28,338 bases of DNA from JBAVVD01 sp049697115 (GTDB taxonomy: Bacteria; Acidobacteriota; Aminicenantia; Aminicenantales; UBA4085), in the NCBI GenBank assembly GCA_049697115.1, contig JBAVVD010000039.1, positions 1-28,338 of the forward strand, read 5' to 3'. Under the pieces are notes generated by a model, which was given only the letters and a program-made list of their open reading frames with translations, was not told the origin of the DNA and searched no databases. The translations under genes were made by a program, and so were the position numbers. Position 1 is the stretch's first letter. Every line of letters starts with the position of its first letter. This document shows positions 8,241 to 15,009 of the stretch, piece by piece.

Positions 8241-8876
8241 TCATTCCTCCAGGATAAGAACTTTATAGCCCTCTGCAGAAAGTCTCTGGGCCATCTTCAG
8301 AGAGGCCTCTTTCGTGAGGGCTTTTATCCTCACCCGGAAATACACTTGATTCGATGTCTCAAAGCGGGACATATAAACGCCGGGATATTTGTTTTGAAGC
8401 TTCTCCTTTAAAGTCTCGGCATTCTTCATATCAATAAACGAACCCACCTGGAGAGAAAATTCTAAGCTTGAATTCTTTTCGGAAAATCGGTGGAGAACTT
8501 CGACCTTGACCGGCACAACTCCTCTTTCGACCATATCCAGAAGCCGAGCGGCGGCATAGGACAGGTCAATGATTATATTCTTGATGAAAGGGCCTCTGTC
8601 ATTGATGCGGACAATGGCCGATTTCCCATTCGTCATATTTGTGACCATGACAAAGGTTCCAAATGGAAGGGTCGGATGAGCCGCTGTCATGTCATACATA
8701 TTATAGATTTCCCTGCTCGAAGTGGGATTGCCGTGAAAATCCTCCCCATACCAAGAGGCCACTCCTGTTTGAATAGCGGCCGGGGGAAGGACATTGACCC
8801 GTGTACATGAGGAAGAAAGAAGAGCCAGGGTCATTCCAAGACAGAAATTCTTTAATAAACAGAAACTCTTTTTCAT
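8241..8876 (-). CDS. rlpA: RlpA-like septal lytic-transglycosylase lipoprotein with SPOR domain
   Basis: This is a 211-residue protein. Residues 1-24 are a lipoprotein signal peptide ending at Cys24 (LSSSC). A double-psi beta-barrel RlpA domain covers about 36-125, with GVASWYGEDFHG, Glu56, TAAH (His67), LPFGT and INDRGPF (Asp93). These correspond to the active-site region of lytic transglycosylases that cut peptidoglycan strands lacking stem peptides. A SPOR domain (about 138-211) would target denuded glycan at division sites. This SPOR domain closely resembles the one ending the large barrel protein at 9583-12732: both share the pattern Q-x-GSF, K-Y/F-x-x-VY, V-Y-Y/F-RV, EGY. The ribosome-binding site is weak. 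It is transcribed divergently from the pilin-like gene at 9006. Confidence 0.85.
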   Translation of the reverse strand: MKKSFCLLKNFCLGMTLALLSSSCTRVNVLPPAAIQTGVASWYGEDFHGNPTSSREIYNMYDMTAAHPTLPFGTFVMVTNMTNGKSAIVRINDRGPFIKNIIIDLSYAAARLLDMVERGVVPVKVEVLHRFSEKNSSLEFSLQVGSFIDMKNAETLKEKLQNKYPGVYMSRFETSNQVYFRVRIKALTKEASLKMAQRLSAEGYKVLILEE

Positions 8877-8950
8877 CTTTACGACTTGATCTTTATCATC
8901 TCAAAAAATCTTTGATTTCTCAATCGTCTTTTTCAGCGGTTATTTTTCAC

Positions 8951-8979
8951 TTGACAAACGGTCTTCTTCTCTTTAAATT
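8951..8979 (+). promoter_or_regulatory. Sigma70-type promoter of the first pilin-like gene
   Basis: A perfect TTGACA (8951-8956), a 17-nt spacer and TAAATT (8974-8979) are present. Transcription would start near 8986, giving a ~20-nt leader that holds the GAGGAGG ribosome-binding site at 8992-8998. This layout supports the TTG at 9006 as start codon. Confidence 0.65.
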
Positions 8980-9005
8980 ATGAATTGGGCCGAGGAGGTC
9001 TTGTC

Positions 9006-9557
9006 TTGGGTAATAAGAGAAAATTTCTTTTTTGTCTTTTTTTATCTCTGTTTTTACTGTTCATATCTAGTACAATAATCACCGCAGAGGACACGGCGAC
9101 TCAGAGAGTCGTTATGCGTGTCAATCCCATTTGCATCATCCGCGCCTCCAATAATCCTCAGCCTCTGGTGATTAATCCCCCCATTCCGGGGGGAGAGCTG
9201 CCTCCGAATGCCATCGATAACACCACCTATCTGCAGTATTCCTCGACAGTGGCTTTAGGACAAACCCGGACAATTACCGCTCATTGGAACCCTTCCGATT
9301 CCTCGCCCGCCGGGTGCGAATTATTTCTCCAGGCTGTTCCATCGGGAAGTCCGAATGAAGGAGTCAGTAACGGAGAGATTCTCTTGTCCAGTTTTCCTCA
9401 TGTTCTTGTTAGAGACATCCGTAGTTGTGCCACGGGCACAGGATCCCAGAACGGAGCCCGGCTGATGTATCGTCTTTCTGTGGTTAATCTTGAAGAATTG
9501 AATGCCGGAGAATCACGTCAGGCGACTATCATTTTCACCTTAACGGACGGTTTCTAA
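9006..9557 (+). CDS. Secreted pilin-like subunit A (paralogue of the gene at 14229-14765)
   Basis: This is a 183-residue protein starting at TTG 9006, 7 nt after GAGGAGG; an upstream in-frame TTG at 8985 would put the ribosome-binding site inside the coding region. Residues 1-27 form a signal peptide ending near TITA|ED. The mature part is beta-rich, with three cysteines (43, 104, 141) conserved in the paralogue. Shared motifs are YLQY-x-STVA, SDSxPAGC, SCATG and a C-terminal AGES..AT..FTLTD. An alternating-hydrophobic N-terminal extension (RVVMRVN) and the C-terminal strand ending resemble chaperone-usher pilins, where the extension donates a strand to the next subunit. I recognise no named family, so the pilin role is inferred from these features and from the chaperone/usher-like neighbours. 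Confidence 0.6.
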   Translation: MGNKRKFLFCLFLSLFLLFISSTIITAEDTATQRVVMRVNPICIIRASNNPQPLVINPPIPGGELPPNAIDNTTYLQYSSTVALGQTRTITAHWNPSDSSPAGCELFLQAVPSGSPNEGVSNGEILLSSFPHVLVRDIRSCATGTGSQNGARLMYRLSVVNLEELNAGESRQATIIFTLTDGF

Positions 9558-9567
9558 AGCCGTTTTC
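9547..9567 (+). terminator. Rho-independent terminator overlapping the stop codon of subunit A
   Basis: ACGGTTT (9547-9553) pairs with AAGCCGT (9557-9563) across a 3-nt loop: a seven-pair stem with one G-U pair. TTTCT follows immediately. The TAA stop straddles the loop and the 3' arm. The U-run faces only the + strand, so it should stop subunit A transcripts before they run into the convergent usher-like gene. Confidence 0.5.
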
Positions 9568-9582
9568 TCCCCTGCCTTCGAA

Positions 9583-12500
9583 CTAATCAAACAACTTTTT
9601 CAATAGATAGACGGTGTATCCTTCTTCTTTGAGTTGAAGGTAGGCATCCATAGCAGACTGTTTGCTGTCAAAATTGATGAGGACTCTATAATAAACGATG
9701 TTATCCATCTGGAACTTTGAGATGTACACATTTTTGAATTTTTTCTGGAGCTCTTCCTTGAACGCCTCGGCCTTTTCCTCATTGAGAAATGACCCGAGCT
9801 GGAACGTGTATTCCGTTTGCGGGGCCGGTTTTGACTCTCTGAGTGTCTGCGGAGGCTCGGCTTTCCTGGACTGAGGCAGCGGCTGAAGGCCTTCCACTTT
9901 ATTGACGGAAATCTCACCGCCCTCCAGAAACCGGATGATTCGCACTTCCGGTATAACCCTGACCGAGAGAAACTCTTTGCTTCCCGGCGCCAGATCCAAG
10001 ATATAGACATCCTTTTCGACCACATACAACTCGGGTAAATTGTTGTCGTAGATTTTGAGAGTCCATTGACCCGGCCTCAGATCCTCAAAGTGGAATTGTC
10101 CTTCATCATCCGTTGCTTGAAGAAAGCTCTCCTCCGGATTTCTCATCTCCACAAGAGTGTTCCGCAATTTATAGCTTTCCACAAGTTTTTGCTCCTTTTT
10201 CTCACTGGGAAACTCGAAAGTGGGTTCCTGCGTCTCTTTTTCATATTCGTAGACGACGACCTGGCCGTTGACCGAACAGCTTCGGGCTAATCCGAGGTTG
10301 ACCTGGATTTTTTTCCCTCCTTCGACATCCAAATCAAAGGGGGTTTTCTGAAGAGTGATTTGATCGGGATCGATCGATTTTTTATCCACGCTCATATAAT
10401 ATTTTCCCGGCGGCAGCGAATGGAAAATAAATTCGCCGCGGGCGTTGGTAATCGTCATCAGGTCACTGACTTTCACGATGACGCCTCTGATCCCTTCGTC
10501 CTTTTTTTCCACATTATAGACGCGGCCCCGGAGCTCCCCCAACTCTGTTTTTCGGCTTACCGGAAAGCTTAAAGGAATCGTGTATTCAACGGCCCCCATA
10601 AAATTACTTTTGAGTTGAGGACCATACTCCATGGGAGAGGCACCTCTCAGGCGAAAAGCAAGGGAATGGCCGTTGGAAAACCGCTGGGTCAGGCTCACTT
10701 CCAGGAGGTTTAGATGCTGCGTAATGAGGAGCGGATCGTCCAGGACATGTCCCTCTAGAATCTGCGAGTAGAATTCCCTCCGCTTTGTCGTTCTGAAGAA
10801 GGCGCGAAGAACCGTGTTTTGAAGATTCAGCGACATATCCAACTGGAGTTCCATTCCCTGTTGCCTTTCACCTGTAAAAGATTTATCTTGATCTCGCAGA
10901 AGGAGATGCCCCCCTAATGTCAGTTTGTGGATGGGCACATAAGAGATGGAGGCCATATACTCTGCGAGGTTGCATGATTGTTGGCTCAATTGATTGTACG
11001 TCTTTCCTATGTCCATAAACGCCTGAATGTCCAGAGATCCAAAATGAGAATAGATCCCGAACCGGACAGTTCGATCAATATAGTGAAAAGAGGGGACCGG
11101 AGAGAGATCTTTCCGTTCTCGACTGCGGAAATCGAGCGAAAAATGCAGATTATTAAAGACCCGGGTTTGAATGCCCAGGAGGCCGAAGCTTTCGGAAATT
11201 GACGAGAGATACAAATCCGAGTGAGAACTGAGTCTTTGGTCCTGATAAGAACTTCTGAGCGTGATATTCTTCAAAGGAGAAAAGGATAAATTGCCCAGTC
11301 GGAAAACCAGATTGTTATAGGATCCAGGATAATTGGCTCCGGCCTGGATGATATTCAATTGGTAGTGCAGGCTCTTGTATTGACCATAGGCTTCCAGCCA
11401 GATGGCCTGGTCGGTTTTATCGGCATGACTGCTTTTCTTTATTCCCCGGGCGTATTCAAAATTCATATTGAAGACTTTGTACCGCACATTCGTCTGAAAG
11501 CTGTACGTGGAGTCCTCCGGATGGTCACCGGTTTTATTTGATAAATAGCTCAGAGAAAATCTCTGTTTTTGTCCGGCCGCATAGCTGACTTGGAGCGCCT
11601 TCTGCCGGCGTTTGTAATCCATGGAGGTGAACAGGCTTTCCTGGTAATAGGCTTTGACGCCAAAACGGGAAAGCGTCAGCTCCCCGACAAAGCCGCGGCC
11701 GTAATGGCCGTATTCCGTGAGCTTGGAGAGAGAAAAGACACGGTCGCCCGCGTAGAAATTTCCAATGGGCGTCTCCAGACTCAACCAGTATTCCTCATGC
11801 TGGAACCCGAAGTTCAGCAGCTCTTTCCGTCCGGGACCGCGGAAAAGAAAACTGATTTTCGTCGATCGATTGGCTTTGAGATTCCCCGTGCCCGACAAAC
11901 GGAATTGAGTGAATTCCTCATTGGCGTTGGTCAGAGCAATCAGTGAAAATTCAATCGGCAGTCGATAGTAATAATCTTCTTCACCGCTGACTTTGGGAAC
12001 GACGTCCACTTGACTGGACGCACTGGTCTGGACGATATCCCTCCCCATCTCCTCGGCTTTCACTTTGAGCCGGACTCTATGAGTTATTTTTTTCCGCACC
12101 TTGGGATCTGTTTCCACGGTGACCGCAAACGGCACAGAATCTCCGGCCTTTAACAGAATCCTGGCAATATCCGCCTGAAAGGGATATCCGTCCTGGCTGT
12201 CCACTTCCACATGAAGAGTGAAGGAGGCATTGCTCTGGTTGGTCAGGAGAAAACGGCACCGATATTTCTCTCCCGCAATGACAAGCCGCGGGGATTCAAT
12301 AAACTGAAGAATAAAATTGGACTCCAGAAGCACTCGGACCTGAACATTCTGCCGAGTGCTCAGAGAAGGATTGTCTGAAGCCGAAAGGGAATAAATTATC
12401 GAATAGTCTCCGGACAATGTTCTTAAAGGCACAAAGATCCCCACCAGCCGGATGGTTTCCTCGCCTGATCCCAACTGAAACGGAAGCTCCTCCGTGATGA

Positions 12501-12732
12501 GCCTCCATCCTTCGGGAAGGATGAGCCTGGGTGAGAATTCATGCTTCTGATTCGTTCCATTGGACACCCTGAAGGTCAATGTTATGGAACTCTGGGGTTT
12601 GGCTTCGATGACCCCGGAATTCGTGGATTGGATGTGGATTCCCTCTTCTTTTTTCTGAGCGTCCGCCGGCCTCAGGGTGCAGAAAAGAGCCATCATCCCA
12701 ATCACGCTCAGACATCTGATCCTTTTTTTCAT
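9583..12732 (-). CDS. Usher-like outer-membrane beta-barrel with Ig-like, carboxypeptidase-regulatory-like and SPOR domains
   Basis: This is a 1049-residue protein. Residues 1-26 form a signal peptide (ending ADA|QK). Two Ig-like (NEW/CARDB-type) domains (about 30-135 and 138-245) precede a long stretch of alternating amphipathic strands (about 250-725). That stretch reads as a large outer-membrane barrel and includes a usher-reminiscent YAGD...YGHYGRGF segment (Asp330). Two carboxypeptidase-regulatory-like beta domains (about 728-800 and 805-920) follow, then a Pro-rich linker and a SPOR domain (about 973-1049). Order and size match a usher: periplasmic N-domain, 24-strand-sized barrel, two periplasmic C-domains. 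Direct homology to FimD/PapC is not evident. One base separates it from the upstream chaperone stop, and it lacks its own clear ribosome-binding site, implying coupled translation. A TonB-independent adhesin-like barrel is the alternative. Confidence 0.6.
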   Translation of the reverse strand: MKKRIRCLSVIGMMALFCTLRPADAQKKEEGIHIQSTNSGVIEAKPQSSITLTFRVSNGTNQKHEFSPRLILPEGWRLITEELPFQLGSGEETIRLVGIFVPLRTLSGDYSIIYSLSASDNPSLSTRQNVQVRVLLESNFILQFIESPRLVIAGEKYRCRFLLTNQSNASFTLHVEVDSQDGYPFQADIARILLKAGDSVPFAVTVETDPKVRKKITHRVRLKVKAEEMGRDIVQTSASSQVDVVPKVSGEEDYYYRLPIEFSLIALTNANEEFTQFRLSGTGNLKANRSTKISFLFRGPGRKELLNFGFQHEEYWLSLETPIGNFYAGDRVFSLSKLTEYGHYGRGFVGELTLSRFGVKAYYQESLFTSMDYKRRQKALQVSYAAGQKQRFSLSYLSNKTGDHPEDSTYSFQTNVRYKVFNMNFEYARGIKKSSHADKTDQAIWLEAYGQYKSLHYQLNIIQAGANYPGSYNNLVFRLGNLSFSPLKNITLRSSYQDQRLSSHSDLYLSSISESFGLLGIQTRVFNNLHFSLDFRSRERKDLSPVPSFHYIDRTVRFGIYSHFGSLDIQAFMDIGKTYNQLSQQSCNLAEYMASISYVPIHKLTLGGHLLLRDQDKSFTGERQQGMELQLDMSLNLQNTVLRAFFRTTKRREFYSQILEGHVLDDPLLITQHLNLLEVSLTQRFSNGHSLAFRLRGASPMEYGPQLKSNFMGAVEYTIPLSFPVSRKTELGELRGRVYNVEKKDEGIRGVIVKVSDLMTITNARGEFIFHSLPPGKYYMSVDKKSIDPDQITLQKTPFDLDVEGGKKIQVNLGLARSCSVNGQVVVYEYEKETQEPTFEFPSEKKEQKLVESYKLRNTLVEMRNPEESFLQATDDEGQFHFEDLRPGQWTLKIYDNNLPELYVVEKDVYILDLAPGSKEFLSVRVIPEVRIIRFLEGGEISVNKVEGLQPLPQSRKAEPPQTLRESKPAPQTEYTFQLGSFLNEEKAEAFKEELQKKFKNVYISKFQMDNIVYYRVLINFDSKQSAMDAYLQLKEEGYTVYLLKKLFD

Positions 12733-12733
12733 T

Positions 12734-13609
12734 TTATTCGGATGGGGAGGACACGCTCTTTTTTCGAACGAGTGCTTTGGGCGTCGGAGAAGAGGCCTTC
12801 AGGTTAATGTTGTATTTGGCGCCAAAGACGTATGCATCTTTGTTGTCAATGAGGATGAGAGCGTTGTACTGTCCCTCTGGGACCTGACTCAGATCCGCGC
12901 AGAACCGGGCCGAAGTCCCGGGAAAGATTCGCCATTTATCGCCTTCGTATTTTCCGATAAATTTTCCTTTGTCATCTACGAGGTCCACAAAAAGGTACGG
13001 CCTCAACCATCTTTCTCCCGTATTCTGGACATCCACCTGGAGGATCTTGCCCTCTTCGTCCTTGAGCAGTTCGATCTTCAATATCCGGATTTCTCGCGTG
13101 CCTGTATTTCCGATGTGGGAAACAATCTGGATGCCGCTCCGCATGATTTGCTGGATGCCGAAATTGATGTTTTTCTTATCCAGCCGCACATTCTCCATGG
13201 AATTCTTTGGAACGATCTCCACCATGATCAGGCTCCAGTAGGTCCCTTTTAAGCTCTCATCGTCCGGCACTTTGACCGTATACTTCACATCATATTGGTT
13301 GAAAGGCGGGATCATGATTCTTTTTTGAGAAAAGGAGATCCAGGCGGCATTGGAACGCTTGACGGAGCCGGGTTTGTCATAGTACTTTTTCCCGTCAAAT
13401 GTGAAAAAATAATCGGTCTGGTAGAGCTTGACTTCCTCCATGGCGGCGGTCGTGTTTTTAATGACGATGAAATCCGAATAGACATCTCCCGGACGGGTCT
13501 CTCTCTCGTGGGTCAATCCGTTCACGATGGTGACGGAGGCGGCCGCTCCGGAATACATCCAGAGGAAGAGTATGATGAACAGGCCAAGAAATTTTATGTT
13601 CCCTCTCAT
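12734..13609 (-). CDS. PapD-like periplasmic chaperone
   Basis: This is a 291-residue protein. The ATG at 13609 lies 6 nt after AAGGAG and begins MRGN; the frame opens 10 codons earlier. Residues 1-~25 form a signal peptide (ending GAAA|SV). The first Ig-like domain (about 26-140) has the PapD-type order: an N-terminal strand, RPGD..SDFIVIKN, a Pro-x-x-x-Y strand, then ESLKGTYWSLIMVEIVP. That last part recalls the G1-edge region and the conserved ...LYW... segment of pilus chaperones. A second beta domain (about 160-275) follows. Expected role is capping pilin subunits in the periplasm for delivery to the barrel encoded next. Its place between subunit-like and barrel genes supports this. The family is distant and was not searched, so confidence is moderate. 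Confidence 0.65.
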   Translation of the reverse strand: MRGNIKFLGLFIILFLWMYSGAAASVTIVNGLTHERETRPGDVYSDFIVIKNTTAAMEEVKLYQTDYFFTFDGKKYYDKPGSVKRSNAAWISFSQKRIMIPPFNQYDVKYTVKVPDDESLKGTYWSLIMVEIVPKNSMENVRLDKKNINFGIQQIMRSGIQIVSHIGNTGTREIRILKIELLKDEEGKILQVDVQNTGERWLRPYLFVDLVDDKGKFIGKYEGDKWRIFPGTSARFCADLSQVPEGQYNALILIDNKDAYVFGAKYNINLKASSPTPKALVRKKSVSSPSE

Positions 13610-13638
13610 GGGCATCTCCTTATGGAAAAGACATCGCA

Positions 13639-14193
13639 TTAGAAAACCTCGATCGCCGTATAATAAATGGTCGTTGTATAGACATTCGGAGGAATGGCCA
13701 CAGACACGCCGTCCACCTTGAACTGAAGGTAGATTTCGGTTCGGTTGTCTCGGCCCCAGATAAAGCGTGAATCATAGGAATCTGTAACTTCAAGGTAGTT
13801 GGGCGTCCCGCCGGAAATCCACCCTCTTCCGTTTCCGTCGGATGTGCGCCTGAGATACAAATGAAGGAGGGGATTCCATGTGGAATCGACTTTTCTCACA
13901 TCCACTTCCCAATTGCGGTTCTGCGTATTTCTTAAATTCAGAGTCACCTGTGTGGCCGAGCTCTCATAGGAAGGATTCAGGTCGCTCCCCGGAGGCCCCA
14001 GGAGGTCTGAGGAATTGATGGTTTCGGTCCAGCTTCCCCAGAGCGTGATGGTGATGGCCGTGAGGCATTGGGTCAGAATGAAAAGGCTGAGAATACTCAG
14101 GCCCATGATTGGATAATATTTTAAATGATTTTTCTTTTTAATAGATAAAGTAGGGAGAGATGACTGCGTTTTGAATTTCTTCTGACCGATCAT
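13639..14193 (-). CDS. Exported subunit-like protein of the chaperone-usher-type locus (possible tip or minor pilin)
   Basis: This is a 184-residue protein. The start at 14193 follows GAGGGAGAG. It has a long basic N-region (about 28 residues, many Lys) before a hydrophobic segment at about 29-46 (LSILSLFILTQCLTA), most simply a signal peptide cut after LTA; the Cys is in a poor lipobox. The mature ~135 residues are beta-rich and have no Cys. They end in AIPPNVYTTTIYYTAI, similar to the last strand of CsuA/spore-coat-U-like and CS1-type subunits (P-x-G/N-x-Y-x-x-T-x-x-x-x). It lies 35 nt after the pilin-like gene and 29 nt before the chaperone ATG, in one operon. Function is inferred from position. 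Confidence 0.55.
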   Translation of the reverse strand: MIGQKKFKTQSSLPTLSIKKKNHLKYYPIMGLSILSLFILTQCLTAITITLWGSWTETINSSDLLGPPGSDLNPSYESSATQVTLNLRNTQNRNWEVDVRKVDSTWNPLLHLYLRRTSDGNGRGWISGGTPNYLEVTDSYDSRFIWGRDNRTEIYLQFKVDGVSVAIPPNVYTTTIYYTAIEVF

Positions 14194-14228
14194 CTCTCCC
14201 TCTTTTGCTAGGAAATTACAGCTTGGAC

Positions 14229-14765
14229 TCAGGAAGCGTCGGTGAGAGTGAATGTCATCGTAGCCACTTTGCTGTCGCCGGCAACAAGATTTTCCACATT
14301 ATCCACTTGGAGTATGTAACCGAGCTCGGCTCCACTGTTGGCGCTTCTACCTGTGGCACAGCTTTTAATACCGGAAACAATTGCTCTGGCGGTCGCATCC
14401 ACTGTGATCTGGCCTGCGCTCGTTCCTCTATTTCCGCCCTGAGGTGTGGCAGTAAGCAGCAAAGAACATCCGGCTGGGGCGGAATCGCTAGCATCCCAAG
14501 CCGCGGTTATTGCTCGGTTTAGACCAGAAGCTACTGTCGATGTGTACTGGAGATAACTGCCGTTGTCTGAATCATCCGCAGGATCGTCACCGCCTAACGC
14601 GGGTGCATCAATGGATAAGGAGACATTAGCGGTGGTAACATCGAGGACGCAGATTTCTTGTACTTGCATCGTAACAGTGTGGGAAGCTGTGTCGCTCGCG
14701 ACCACGAGTCCGCTCAGGAGCAGCAGCAGAGCTGATCCCAAGACCGCTGACTTTAGGTTTCTCAT
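14229..14765 (-). CDS. Secreted pilin-like subunit B, first gene of the chaperone-usher-type operon
   Basis: This is a 178-residue protein preceded by an excellent ribosome-binding site (AAAGGAGG, complement of 14771-14778). Residues 1-24 are a signal peptide (ending VVAS|DT). The mature protein starts with a Thr/Val alternating strand (SHTVTMQVQ) that would suit a donor strand. It carries cysteines 39, 100 and 136 in the same contexts as its paralogue at 9006-9557, with shared YLQYTSTVA, SDSAPAGC, SCATG and a terminal AGDS..ATMTFTLTD. The strong translation signal and first position fit a major, abundant subunit. It is low in charged residues and rich in Ala, Ser and Thr, as fibre subunits often are. 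No named family was recognised. Confidence 0.65.
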   Translation of the reverse strand: MRNLKSAVLGSALLLLLSGLVVASDTASHTVTMQVQEICVLDVTTANVSLSIDAPALGGDDPADDSDNGSYLQYTSTVASGLNRAITAAWDASDSAPAGCSLLLTATPQGGNRGTSAGQITVDATARAIVSGIKSCATGRSANSGAELGYILQVDNVENLVAGDSKVATMTFTLTDAS

Positions 14766-14788
14766 ATTAACCTCCTTTCATAATTTTC

Positions 14789-14802
14789 GGTTTCGAAAAA
14801 CC
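14789..14802 (-). other. Small hairpin in the pilin-operon leader
   Basis: GGTTT and AAACC are separated by CGAA: a perfect 5-bp stem with a 4-nt loop, between the candidate promoter and the strong ribosome-binding site of subunit B. It may stabilise the 5' end of an abundant mRNA or be an operator-like palindrome; neither is shown. Confidence 0.3.
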
Positions 14803-14815
14803 TATTACGTGAGAG

Positions 14816-14844
14816 AAAATAACGGAAGACATCACTTTGATCAA
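14816..14844 (-). promoter_or_regulatory. Candidate promoter of the pilin/chaperone/usher-like operon
   Basis: On the minus strand, TTGATC (complement of 14839-14844), a 17-nt spacer and TATTTT (complement of 14816-14821) lie about 50 nt upstream of the subunit B ATG. Two ATCACCCC repeats lie just upstream. Confidence 0.45.
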
Positions 14845-14865
14845 TTGCCGGATGCGGGGAATTGG

Positions 14866-14895
14866 GGGGTGATTTATTGGAAAATCCGGGGTGAT
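14866..14895. repeat. Direct repeat GGGGTGAT, 22-bp period, upstream of the pilin operon promoter
   Basis: GGGGTGAT occurs at 14866-14873 and 14888-14895. The 22-bp period places both copies on the same DNA face. Relative to the minus-strand promoter they lie roughly 55-90 bp upstream of the expected start, where an activator would bind. This is a candidate operator only. Confidence 0.4.
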
Positions 14896-15009
14896 ATTTT
14901 ATACTCTCATATCCCCTTTAGAGGTGAGATGAAAGGAGATGGCGCTACCCTGAATGGGAGGAGGAAAATGGAACGTCCGATCATAGAAATTTTGTTAATT
15001 TCTTTTTAA
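14877..15009 (+). other. Possible + strand promoter and 26-codon ORF antisense to the LOG gene 3' end
   Basis: TTGGAA (14877-14882), a 17-nt spacer and TATACT (14900-14905) form a reasonable promoter on the + strand. It is followed by ATG at 14929 (behind GAGG) opening a 26-codon frame that ends with TAA at 15007. An internal in-frame ATG at 14968 sits 3 nt after GGAGGAGG and would give 13 residues, MERPIIEILLISF. The frame's end overlaps the 3' end of the LOG gene in antisense. It may be a leader peptide, an antisense transcript or chance. The 215-nt gap 14766-14980 holds nothing else beyond the pilin promoter and repeats. Confidence 0.2.

Noticed and set aside
14142..14193. Lipoprotein call for the 184-residue subunit-like protein (Cys in LTQC)
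   Set aside because: Gln before the Cys does not fit the lipobox, and the segment before it fits an ordinary signal peptide cut after LTA.
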